DNA from: Microbacterium paraoxydans
GTDB lineage: Bacteria > Actinomycetota > Actinomycetes > Actinomycetales > Microbacteriaceae
Reading direction: 5' to 3'
Assembly: GCF_020524545.1 (NCBI RefSeq)
Contig: NZ_JAIVLG010000008.1
Coordinates: 1-61,424 of the forward strand
Length of the DNA stretch: 61,424 bases
Below, one piece after another: positions 45,560-52,990 of this stretch. Made by a program: the position numbers and the translations under genes. The notes beneath the pieces were generated by a model, which was given only the letters and a program-made list of their open reading frames with translations, made no database searches and was not told the origin of the DNA. Position 1 is the first letter of the stretch, and the number at the start of each line of letters is the position of its first letter.

Positions 45560-46516
45560 GTGTCCCACACGCTCCGCCTCATCGGCCGGCGACTGCTGCA
45601 GCTGCCGCTGATGATCCTCGGCATCACGTTCCTCGTGTTCTTCGTGATGTCGTTCTCCCCCGTCGACCCGGCGCGCACCGCGCTCGGCGAGACGGCGTCA
45701 GCCGAGGCACTCGAGGCCTACCGTGAGGATCACGGCCTCAACCTCCCCCTGTTCGCCCGCTATGTGAACTTCCTCTTCGGGCTGGTGCAGGGCGATCTCG
45801 GCACCTATTCCGCGCGCAGCCTCCCGGTGATCGACGAAGTCGCCCGTGCCTTCCCGGTCACCCTGGCGCTCACCTTCCTCGGTCTCCTCATCGCCGTGAT
45901 CGTGGCGTTCGCGATCGGTGTCCTGGCTGCCGTGTACCGCGACCGGTGGCCCGATCAGGTGATCCGCGTCTTCGGCGTCGCGGCGCTCTCCACGCCGTCG
46001 TTCTGGCTCGCCATCCTGCTCATCCAGGTCTTCACCCTCGGCCTGAATCTGCTTCCCGCCTCGGGACCCCTCCCCGACTTCTGGGCCGACCCCTCGGGCT
46101 GGCTCGCTCGCATGGCGCTCCCCGCCGTCGCGCTCGCCGTCCCCGTTATCGGGCAGCTGTCCCGCGTCGTGCGCACCTCGATGGTCGAGGAACTCGACCG
46201 CGACTACGTCCGAACGGCGCTCGGCGCCGGCATCCCGCGGGTGATCGTCGTCGGCCGCAATGTGCTTCGCAACGCCCTGATCACACCCGTGACGGTGCTC
46301 GGGCTCCGCATCGGCTACCTCCTCGGCGGTGCGGTCGTGATCGAGATCATCTTCGCGATTCCGGGCATGGGAACCCTCATCCTCAACGGTGTCACCAACA
46401 ACGAACCCAACCTCGTGCAGGGCGTGACACTCGCCGTGGCGCTCGCCTTCGTCGTGATCAACATCATCGTCGACCTCCTGTACGTGCTCATCAATCCTCG
46501 AATCCGGGCGGTGTGA
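45560..46516 (+). CDS. Sialic-acid ABC transporter permease (DppB-type)
   Basis: 318 residues from GTG at 45560, with GGAAGGAG 7 nt upstream. About six membrane helices. The N-terminal LIGRRLLQLPLMILGITFLVFFVMSFSPVDPAR is typical of DppB. The cytosolic EAA loop is RTSMVEELDRDYVRTALGAGIPRVIVVGRNVLRNAL. It pairs with the fused permease-ATPase encoded next. Confidence 0.93.
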   Translation: MSHTLRLIGRRLLQLPLMILGITFLVFFVMSFSPVDPARTALGETASAEALEAYREDHGLNLPLFARYVNFLFGLVQGDLGTYSARSLPVIDEVARAFPVTLALTFLGLLIAVIVAFAIGVLAAVYRDRWPDQVIRVFGVAALSTPSFWLAILLIQVFTLGLNLLPASGPLPDFWADPSGWLARMALPAVALAVPVIGQLSRVVRTSMVEELDRDYVRTALGAGIPRVIVVGRNVLRNALITPVTVLGLRIGYLLGGAVVIEIIFAIPGMGTLILNGVTNNEPNLVQGVTLAVALAFVVINIIVDLLYVLINPRIRAV

Positions 46517-46517
46517 C

Positions 46518-48569
46518 ATGCGACGCAAACTCACGGAACGGCTCTCCGTCCCCGGTCTCCGCTGGGGCCGGCTGTCCCTCGGATCCATCATCTGCATCGC
46601 CGTACTGGCGATCATCGCTCTGGCCGCGATCTTCGCGCCGCTCATCGCCCCGTTCGACCCGCTCGCGTCCGGCACGCCCGTGCAGCCACCGAGCGCGGAG
46701 CACTGGTTCGGCACCGATCGTCAGGGCCGCGACATCTTCTCCCGCCTGGTATACGGAGCCCGCTACTCCCTCGTGATCGGCATCGGCGCGACCCTGGTCG
46801 CCCTGCTCGCCGCCTGTGTGCTCGGGACCATCGCGGCCACGGCGCCGAAGTGGATCTCCGAGACGCTCATGCGGGTCATGGACGTCGTCATGTCGTTCCC
46901 CGGCATCGCGCTCGCCGCTGTCTTCGTGGCAGTGTTCGGCAAATCGCTTCCGGTGCTCGTCCTCACGATCGCGTTCCTGTACGTGCCCCAGCTCACCCGC
47001 ATCGTCCGTGCGAACATCCTCGACCAGTACGGAGAGGACTACGTCTCGGCCGTGCGAGTCATGGGTTCGGGGACCCCGCGCATCATCGTCCGCCACGTGG
47101 CGCGCAACGCGATGGCCCCGGTACTGGTCTTCGCCACCGTGCTCGTCGCCGACGCGATCGTGTTCGAGGCCTCGCTGTCGTTCCTGCAGGCCGGGGTGCC
47201 CGATCCCGAGCCGTCGTGGGGCAACGTGATCGCCGCCGGCCGCAACCTGCTGATGAGCGGCGCGTGGTGGGCGACGTTCTTCCCCGGCATCCTCATCATG
47301 CTGACGGTCCTGTGCCTCAACATCCTCTCCGAGGGGATGACCGACGCGATGGTGTCGCCGCGGGCGCGCAAGATCACGGCCGATGCCGCCAACACCGAGG
47401 AGTCGACGCACGAGCTCGAGGCTGCAGCGGTGCCGGAGGACACCCACGTGATCCCCACCGTCGACACGGCGGTGAACCTCTCGGTGCCGAGCGGCGTACC
47501 CGACACCCTGGTGTCGCGCACCGAGGCCGTGCCTCTCGCCGAGCGACTGGCCGAACTGCGCCGGCGCGAGTTCTCGCGCACCGACCGTCTCGTCTACGCG
47601 GGCGATGACAGGCCGTTGCTCGACGTGCAGGACCTCTGCATCTCGTTCCCCCGGCATGGCGACGTCGACGTGGTCGATCACGTCAGCTTCACGGTGCGTC
47701 CCGGCGAGACCATGTCGCTGGTGGGGGAGTCCGGCTGCGGCAAGTCGATCACCTCCCTGGCGATCATGGGCCTGCTCGACCCGAAGGCCGACATCCGCGG
47801 GCGCATCCTGTTCGATGGGGAAGACCTGCTGCAGATGGCCCCGAAGGAGCGCAACGCCCTGCGCGGACACGACATCGCGATGGTCTACCAGGACGCGCTG
47901 AGCTCGCTCAACCCGGCGATGCTCATCCGCTCGCAGATGAAGCAGCTCACTTCGCGCGGCGGCACCCGCACCGCGGCGGAGCTGCTGGAGCTGGTGGGAC
48001 TCGACCCCGACCGCACCCTCGCCTCGTACCCGCACGAGCTCTCGGGGGGTCAGCGTCAGCGCGTGCTCATCGCGATGGCCCTGACCCGCGATCCGCGACT
48101 GGTCATCGCCGACGAACCGACCACCGCCCTCGACGTCACGGTGCAGGCCCAGGTCGTCGAACTGCTCATGCGTCTGCAGAAGGAGCTCGGCTTCGCGCTG
48201 CTGTTCGTCTCGCACGACCTCGCACTGGTCGCCGAACTCACCCATCGGATCACGGTGATGTACGCGGGGCAGGTCGTCGAGCAGGGCACGACGAGAGAAG
48301 TGCTGACCCAGCCCGTGCACGAGTACACGCAAGGTCTCCTCGGGGCGGTGCTCTCGATCGAGGCCGGGTCCGACCGGCTGCACCAGGTCTCCGGCGTCGT
48401 GCCGTCACCGCGCGACTTCCCGGCAGGAGACCGCTTCGCGCCACGCTCCAGCGATCCCGTGCGGTACGCGGGGGTCGCTCCGGTGCGGCGACACATCGAA
48501 GGCACTGAGCACTACTATTCCGCGCATCCCGATGATGCGCCCGTCCAGGCGATCGGAGCAGGGCGATGA
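46518..48569 (+). CDS. Fused permease-ATPase of the sialic-acid ABC transporter (DppC-DppD type)
   Basis: 683 residues. The N-terminal half (about 1-285) is a DppC-like permease with about six helices: HWFGTDRQGRDIFSRLVYGARYSL, and the EAA loop QYGEDYVSAVRVMGSGTPRIIVRHV. A linker of about 80 residues leads to a DppD-like ATPase: Walker A VGESGCGKSITSL near residue 410, signature LSGGQRQR, Walker B VIADEPTTALD and H-loop FVSHDLALV, then the oligopeptide-type C-terminal extension. Fusion of the two subunits is unusual; from memory the sialic-acid transporter of C. glutamicum has a similar fusion. It overlaps the second ATPase gene by ATGA. Confidence 0.9.
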   Translation: MRRKLTERLSVPGLRWGRLSLGSIICIAVLAIIALAAIFAPLIAPFDPLASGTPVQPPSAEHWFGTDRQGRDIFSRLVYGARYSLVIGIGATLVALLAACVLGTIAATAPKWISETLMRVMDVVMSFPGIALAAVFVAVFGKSLPVLVLTIAFLYVPQLTRIVRANILDQYGEDYVSAVRVMGSGTPRIIVRHVARNAMAPVLVFATVLVADAIVFEASLSFLQAGVPDPEPSWGNVIAAGRNLLMSGAWWATFFPGILIMLTVLCLNILSEGMTDAMVSPRARKITADAANTEESTHELEAAAVPEDTHVIPTVDTAVNLSVPSGVPDTLVSRTEAVPLAERLAELRRREFSRTDRLVYAGDDRPLLDVQDLCISFPRHGDVDVVDHVSFTVRPGETMSLVGESGCGKSITSLAIMGLLDPKADIRGRILFDGEDLLQMAPKERNALRGHDIAMVYQDALSSLNPAMLIRSQMKQLTSRGGTRTAAELLELVGLDPDRTLASYPHELSGGQRQRVLIAMALTRDPRLVIADEPTTALDVTVQAQVVELLMRLQKELGFALLFVSHDLALVAELTHRITVMYAGQVVEQGTTREVLTQPVHEYTQGLLGAVLSIEAGSDRLHQVSGVVPSPRDFPAGDRFAPRSSDPVRYAGVAPVRRHIEGTEHYYSAHPDDAPVQAIGAGR

Positions 48570-49366
48570 GCGAAGCCGTGATCGAGCTCAAAGACGTACA
48601 TGTCCGCTACAAGACCCGGGCCTCCTCGCTCTTCCGGCCTGAGTACGTGGACGCACTCGCGGGCGTCTCGCTCACCGTGAAGCGCGGGCAGACGCTCGGC
48701 ATCGTGGGCGAGTCCGGTTCGGGCAAGTCGACTTCGGCCAAGGTGCTGATCGGTCTCGAGAAGCCCACGAGCGGACAAGTCGTGTTCGGCGGGGAGCCGG
48801 TGCGGTCCTTCACGCCCGCTGTGCGCAAGCGGCTCGGACGCATCCTCTCCGTCGTGTTCCAGGATCCGGCGACTGCCCTGAATGCGCGGATGACGGTGCG
48901 CGACGCGCTGCTCGATCCCCTGCAGGTGCACCGGCTCGGCAGCCCCTCGACCCGGAATCGGAAGGTGCGTGACCTGATCGGTCTCGTCGGGCTCCCGGCA
49001 TCGGCCTTGGACGCCCTGCCCGGTCAGCTCTCCGGAGGTCAGCGTCAGCGCGTCGCGATCGCCAGGGCGCTCGTGCTCGACCCGCAGGTCATCGTCGCCG
49101 ACGAGCCCACCTCGGCGCTCGACGTCTCGGTGCGCGCGCAGATCCTCAACCTGCTCACCGACCTGAAGGAGCAGCTCGGCCTCGGGATGGTCTTCATCTC
49201 TCACGACATCCAGACCGTCCGCTACCTCTCCGACGAGATCGCGGTGATGAACAGGGGGCGGGTCGTCGAGTTCGGCGATGCCGCCCGCGTGTTCGAGGCC
49301 CCCTCCGACGACTACACCAGAACGCTGCTGGGCGCTGCGCCTTCGCTGCTCGAACCCCACCACTGA
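48566..49366 (+). CDS. Sialic-acid ABC transporter ATP-binding protein (DppF-type)
   Basis: 266 residues. Walker A is VGESGSGKSTSAKVLIGLEKP, Q-loop VFQDPATALNARMTV, signature LSGGQRQR, Walker B VIVADEPTSALDVSV and H-loop FISHDIQTVRYLSDE. It is the second nucleotide-binding domain, partner of the one fused to the permease. The start overlaps the preceding stop. Confidence 0.95.
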   Translation: MSEAVIELKDVHVRYKTRASSLFRPEYVDALAGVSLTVKRGQTLGIVGESGSGKSTSAKVLIGLEKPTSGQVVFGGEPVRSFTPAVRKRLGRILSVVFQDPATALNARMTVRDALLDPLQVHRLGSPSTRNRKVRDLIGLVGLPASALDALPGQLSGGQRQRVAIARALVLDPQVIVADEPTSALDVSVRAQILNLLTDLKEQLGLGMVFISHDIQTVRYLSDEIAVMNRGRVVEFGDAARVFEAPSDDYTRTLLGAAPSLLEPHH

Positions 49367-49382
49367 AACGACCGGAACATAC

Positions 49383-50330
49383 ATGTCTGCCACCTCCTCC
49401 GCCCCTGTCTTCGCGGGCGTCGTCCCGCCCGTCGCCACCCCGCTGCTCGACGACGGGTCGATCGATCACACCTCCCTCGCCCGCCTCGTCGACCGCCTCG
49501 TCTCCGAGGGGGTGTCCGGGCTCTTCGCCCTCGGCTCCACCGGCGAGACGGCGTACTTCACCGACGACCAGCGCGTCGAGCTGCTCCGCACGATCGTGTC
49601 GGCCAACGCCGGTCGGGTGCCGGTGATCGCCGGCGCCATCGAGCTCACCGCGCCCCGCATCATCGAGACCGCTCGACGGCTGATCGATGCCGGTGCGCAG
49701 GCGATCGTCACGACGGCACCGCTGTACACCCTGAACTCCGCCACCGAGGTGGCCGACCACTTCCGCACCATCGCCGCGGCCATCGATGCCCCGCTGTGGG
49801 CGTATGACGTGCCGGTGCGGGTGCACTCCAAGCTCGGCATCGACCTGCTCGTGCAACTCGGTACCGAAGGGGTCATCCACGGGGTGAAGGACTCTTCGGG
49901 TGACGACGTGTCGTTCCGGCGTCTGATCGCGGCGAACGACGCGGCGGGTCGTCCGCTGCAACTGCTCACCGGCCATGAGGTCGTCGTCGACGCCATGGCC
50001 CTGGCCGGCGCCGACGGTGTGGTCCCGGGCCTCGCGAACGTGGAGGCCGCGGGCTACGTCCGGCTGTGGGAAGCCGCGAAGACAGGCGACTGGGTGACGG
50101 CTCGGACCGAGCAGGAGCGCATCAACCGCCTGTTCGACATCGTGTTCCAGCCGAAGGGACTGTCGGGCGACGCGACCGGTGTCGGTGCGTTCAAGGCGGC
50201 GATGCACGCCCGCGGCATCATCGACCACGCCACGATGGCGAACACCGTGCAGGCGCTCGACCCCGACGCGGTGTCCCGGATCCGCGACATCCTCGACGAG
50301 CTGCACCTGCTCCCCGTCGCCGTCGGCTGA
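49383..50330 (+). CDS. nanA: N-acetylneuraminate lyase / DHDPS-family aldolase
   Basis: 315 residues from ATG at 49383. The DapA/NanA TIM barrel is clear: GVVPPVATPLLDDGSIDHTSLARLVDRL, GLFALGSTGETAYFTDDQRVELL, and the Schiff-base lysine in GVIHGVKDSSGDDVSF. NanA splits N-acetylneuraminate into pyruvate and N-acetylmannosamine. Sequence alone would also allow another DHDPS-family aldolase; the assignment rests on the adjoining nanK, nanE, transporter and sialidase genes. Confidence 0.85.
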   Translation: MSATSSAPVFAGVVPPVATPLLDDGSIDHTSLARLVDRLVSEGVSGLFALGSTGETAYFTDDQRVELLRTIVSANAGRVPVIAGAIELTAPRIIETARRLIDAGAQAIVTTAPLYTLNSATEVADHFRTIAAAIDAPLWAYDVPVRVHSKLGIDLLVQLGTEGVIHGVKDSSGDDVSFRRLIAANDAAGRPLQLLTGHEVVVDAMALAGADGVVPGLANVEAAGYVRLWEAAKTGDWVTARTEQERINRLFDIVFQPKGLSGDATGVGAFKAAMHARGIIDHATMANTVQALDPDAVSRIRDILDELHLLPVAVG

Positions 50331-51265
50331 TGGACGAGGTCGTCCTCGCCGTCGACATCGGCGGCACCAAGACGGCCGCAGCGCTCGCCGACCGCCACGA
50401 CCGGTTGTTGCGGACCGAGGTGGCCGCCACTCCCGCGGCGGAAGGTCCGTCGGCCGTCGTCGCCACGGTCGTCGCGCTCACCCGGCGGCTGCTCGCGGGC
50501 TCTGAACTGCGCCTGTCGGGGGTAGGTGTCGGCACGGCGGGCGTCGTCGACGCCGGGCGCGGCACGATCGTCTCCGCCACCGACACCTTCGCCGATTGGC
50601 CGGGGACGCCGCTCGCCGCACTCGTGCGTGCGGGTCTCGACGGCTATCTGCTGCCGGACGCGTGCGTGGAGGTGCAAAACGACGTCGACGCGCACGCCCT
50701 GGGCGAGTATCGGCACGGTGCCGCGGCCGGCGCGCCGAGTGCGCTCGTCGTCGCGGTCGGCACCGGGGTCGGTGCAGGGCTCCTCGTGCACGACCAGGCG
50801 ATCCGCGGCGCCCATCACGTCGCGGGCGAGATCGCCCACATGCCCGTGCCGGGCGCCGCGCACCTGCGCTGCCCCTGTGGACGTCACGGTCACCTCGAGG
50901 CCATCGGCTCCGGGATCGGGATGCATCGGCATTTCCTGTCCCTCGGGGGCGACCCCGACCTCCGCGATGCGCGCGACATCGTCACCGCCGTCGCGGCGGG
51001 AGACCCCATCGCCCGCCGCGCCCTGGATGAGTCGGCCGCCGCCGTGGGGCGCGCTCTCGCAGGCGCGGCGACACTGCTCGATCCCGAGCGCATCGTGGTC
51101 ACCGGGGGCGTCCCGAAGATCGGCGAGGACTGGTGGCGGCCGATGCGCGCCGCGTTCCACGCCGAGGCGATCGACGCCCTGCAGCACACCCCCATCCTGC
51201 CGGGAACTCTCGGCGACGACGCACCGCTGCGCGGAGCCGCGGCATCCGCCTGGAGGAACCCGTGA
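50330..51265 (+). CDS. nanK: ROK-family N-acetylmannosamine kinase
   Basis: 311 residues; start and previous stop overlap as TGATG. VVLAVDIGGTKTAAAL (phosphate loop), GVGVGTAGVVD, VQNDVDAHALGEY (catalytic Asp), VAVGTGVGAGLLV and the GE-H motif HHVAGEIAHM define a ROK sugar kinase. The zinc-binding segment is RCPCGRHGHLEA, with His in place of the usual third Cys. NanK phosphorylates N-acetylmannosamine at O6 before epimerisation. Confidence 0.88.
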   Translation: MDEVVLAVDIGGTKTAAALADRHDRLLRTEVAATPAAEGPSAVVATVVALTRRLLAGSELRLSGVGVGTAGVVDAGRGTIVSATDTFADWPGTPLAALVRAGLDGYLLPDACVEVQNDVDAHALGEYRHGAAAGAPSALVVAVGTGVGAGLLVHDQAIRGAHHVAGEIAHMPVPGAAHLRCPCGRHGHLEAIGSGIGMHRHFLSLGGDPDLRDARDIVTAVAAGDPIARRALDESAAAVGRALAGAATLLDPERIVVTGGVPKIGEDWWRPMRAAFHAEAIDALQHTPILPGTLGDDAPLRGAAASAWRNP

Positions 51266-51948
51266 GATTCACCGACACCCTCGAACGACTCCGGGGCGGA
51301 CTGGTCGTCTCGTGCCAGGCGTACCCCGGGGAGGCCATGCGCGACCCCCGCACGATGGCGCAGGTCGCCTCGGCCGCTCTGGTCGGTGGAGCTGCGGGCA
51401 TCCGCGTGCAGGGGATCGAGGACATCCGTGCGACCGTGCACCTCCCCGTACCCGTCGTGGGGCTGTGGAAGGACGGCGACGCCGAGGTGTTCATCACCCC
51501 GACGCTCGTGCACGCGAAGGCCGTCGCCGACGCCGGCGCCGACATCGTCGCGATCGACGGCACCCGTCGTCCCCGCCCGGACGGGCTGACCCTCACCGAG
51601 ACGATCGAGGGCCTCCGCGCGCACACCGATGCGCTGATCATGGCCGACTGCGGATCCCTCGATGACGCGATCGCCGCCGAGGCCGCGGGCGCCGACATCC
51701 TCGGCACCACCCTCTCGGGGTACACGTCCGAGCGCCCGAAGAGCACGGGGCCCGACCTGGAACTCATCGAGCTGATCGTCGCCAGGTGCGGCCGCCCGAT
51801 CGTCGCCGAGGGGCGCATCCACACCCCGGCGCACGCCGCGGCCGCGATCACCGCCGGGGCGTTCGCCGTGTGCGTCGGCACGGCCATCACCCATCCGTCG
51901 ACCATCACGACGTGGTTCGCGGACGCGGTCGGGCGAGCCCGCTCATGA
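51262..51948 (+). CDS. nanE: N-acetylmannosamine-6-phosphate 2-epimerase
   Basis: 228 residues from GTG at 51262, with TGGAGG upstream, overlapping the nanK stop. VVSCQAYPGEAMRDP, AAGIRVQGIEDI, VVGLWKDGD, FITPTLVHAKAVADAGADIVAIDGTRRPRP, MADCGSLDDAIAAEAAGADILGTTLSGYT and PIVAEGRIHTP are the NanE signatures, with the catalytic Lys and Glu in WKDG and AEGRI. The product is GlcNAc-6-phosphate; nagA and nagB must lie elsewhere. Confidence 0.95.
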   Translation: MRFTDTLERLRGGLVVSCQAYPGEAMRDPRTMAQVASAALVGGAAGIRVQGIEDIRATVHLPVPVVGLWKDGDAEVFITPTLVHAKAVADAGADIVAIDGTRRPRPDGLTLTETIEGLRAHTDALIMADCGSLDDAIAAEAAGADILGTTLSGYTSERPKSTGPDLELIELIVARCGRPIVAEGRIHTPAHAAAAITAGAFAVCVGTAITHPSTITTWFADAVGRARS

Positions 51949-52865
51949 CCACGCCGGTCCTCGTGAGCGCGTACCCTGCCTCTCCCGCACACGCGCGCTG
52001 GGATCCCGCGCTCGAAGCCGCGCTGCTTCCCGCGCTGTGCGCGCTGCCCGGGGTCGCAGGACTCGAGGTGCCGTGGACGGGAAGCCTCCATCCGCACGAC
52101 GATGCCTGGTTCCTCGCGAACGTGCCGACGGTGCCGCTCGCCGTGACCCCTATCCCGTTCGTCATGGGGCGGGTCGGGGAGGATCCTCGCTACGGTCTCG
52201 CGTCGGTCGACGAGGACGGGCGGGCGGCAGCGGTCGCCGACCTGCGCCGTGTCGCCGCCGACGTCGCGCGCATCCACGGCGAGAGCGCGGCATCCGTCGC
52301 GGTGGTGACGGTGCACACCGCTCCACGAGCGACCGGAGCTGTGGAGTCCCTCGTGAGGTCCCTCCACGAGATCGCCGCGCTCGATTGGTCGGGTGCCCGC
52401 CTGGTCGTCGAGCACTGCGATGCGTTCGTGCCCGGCCGGGCGCCGGAGAAGGGGTTCCTGCCGCTCGACGACGAGATCACCGCGCTCCGCGCGGCAGACG
52501 TGCCGATCGGACTGTGGCTCAACTGGGGTCGTTCCGCGATCGAACTGCGCGATGCGGATGCCGTGACCGCGCAGATCGGGACGGCTGCGGCTTCTGGACT
52601 CCTCGTCGGTCTGGCGTTCTCGGGCGCCTCGCCGGTTCAGGGCCCCTACGGGGCGGCGTGGATCGACGCGCATCTGCCGATCGCCTCGACACACCCCGAA
52701 TCGGGTTCGCTCCTCGACGACGCGCTCGTGGCCGATGCGCTCGCCGCCGCGGGCGACCTCGAATGGCTGGGGCTGAAGGTGGCCAGACGCCCTGACGACG
52801 TCACGGCCGCGGATTCCCTGCGCACGATCTCCCGGAACCTCGAGGTCGTACGCGCCGCCGGCTGA
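51945..52865 (+). CDS. DUF4862 family protein
   Basis: 306 residues; the ATG overlaps the nanE stop. LVSAYPASPAHARWDPALEAALLPAL, LEVPWTGSLHPHDDAWFL, TVHTAPRA, VVEHCDAFVPGRAPEKGFLPLDDEI and GLWLNWGRSAIE are the recognisable blocks of DUF4862. The pattern of Glu, His and Asp along the chain suggests a TIM-barrel sugar isomerase/epimerase-like fold, but that is inferred. Co-transcription as the last gene of the nan operon points to a part in sialic-acid breakdown, perhaps handling a sialic-acid variant. Confidence 0.8.
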   Translation: MTTPVLVSAYPASPAHARWDPALEAALLPALCALPGVAGLEVPWTGSLHPHDDAWFLANVPTVPLAVTPIPFVMGRVGEDPRYGLASVDEDGRAAAVADLRRVAADVARIHGESAASVAVVTVHTAPRATGAVESLVRSLHEIAALDWSGARLVVEHCDAFVPGRAPEKGFLPLDDEITALRAADVPIGLWLNWGRSAIELRDADAVTAQIGTAAASGLLVGLAFSGASPVQGPYGAAWIDAHLPIASTHPESGSLLDDALVADALAAAGDLEWLGLKVARRPDDVTAADSLRTISRNLEVVRAAG

Positions 52866-52891
52866 GGGCGGGGTGCGGCTCACCGGCCCTC
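52864..52891 (+). terminator. Hairpin at the end of the nan operon
   Basis: GAGGGC and GCCCTC with inner GGTG/CACC pairing form an imperfect GC-rich hairpin that overlaps the stop codon of the DUF4862 gene. There is no T-tract. It would separate the operon from the sialidase promoter. Confidence 0.4.
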
Positions 52892-52906
52892 CCGCGCGAC
52901 CGCCCC

Positions 52907-52964
52907 TTGTCCGACGGAAGGAGCGTCGCTAGAGTGACATGAAATCAGACATCAGACGTCTGAT
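52907..52964 (+). promoter_or_regulatory. Promoter and operator of the sialidase gene
   Basis: TTGTCC (52907-52912), a 17-bp spacer and TAGAGT (52930-52935) form a good promoter. The operator ATCAGACATCAGACGTC (52944-52960) follows and extends to ATCAGACGTCTGAT (52951-52964), a perfect 14-bp palindrome. Sixteen of 17 bases match the site before the transporter operon. Confidence 0.72.
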
Positions 52965-52990
52965 TTCCGCACGAACAGAAAGGTCTGTCC

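Noticed and set aside
49383..50330. Housekeeping 4-hydroxy-tetrahydrodipicolinate synthase (dapA)
   Set aside because: The fold fits, but the gene lies inside an operon with nanK, nanE and a sialic-acid-type transporter, which makes NanA more likely.
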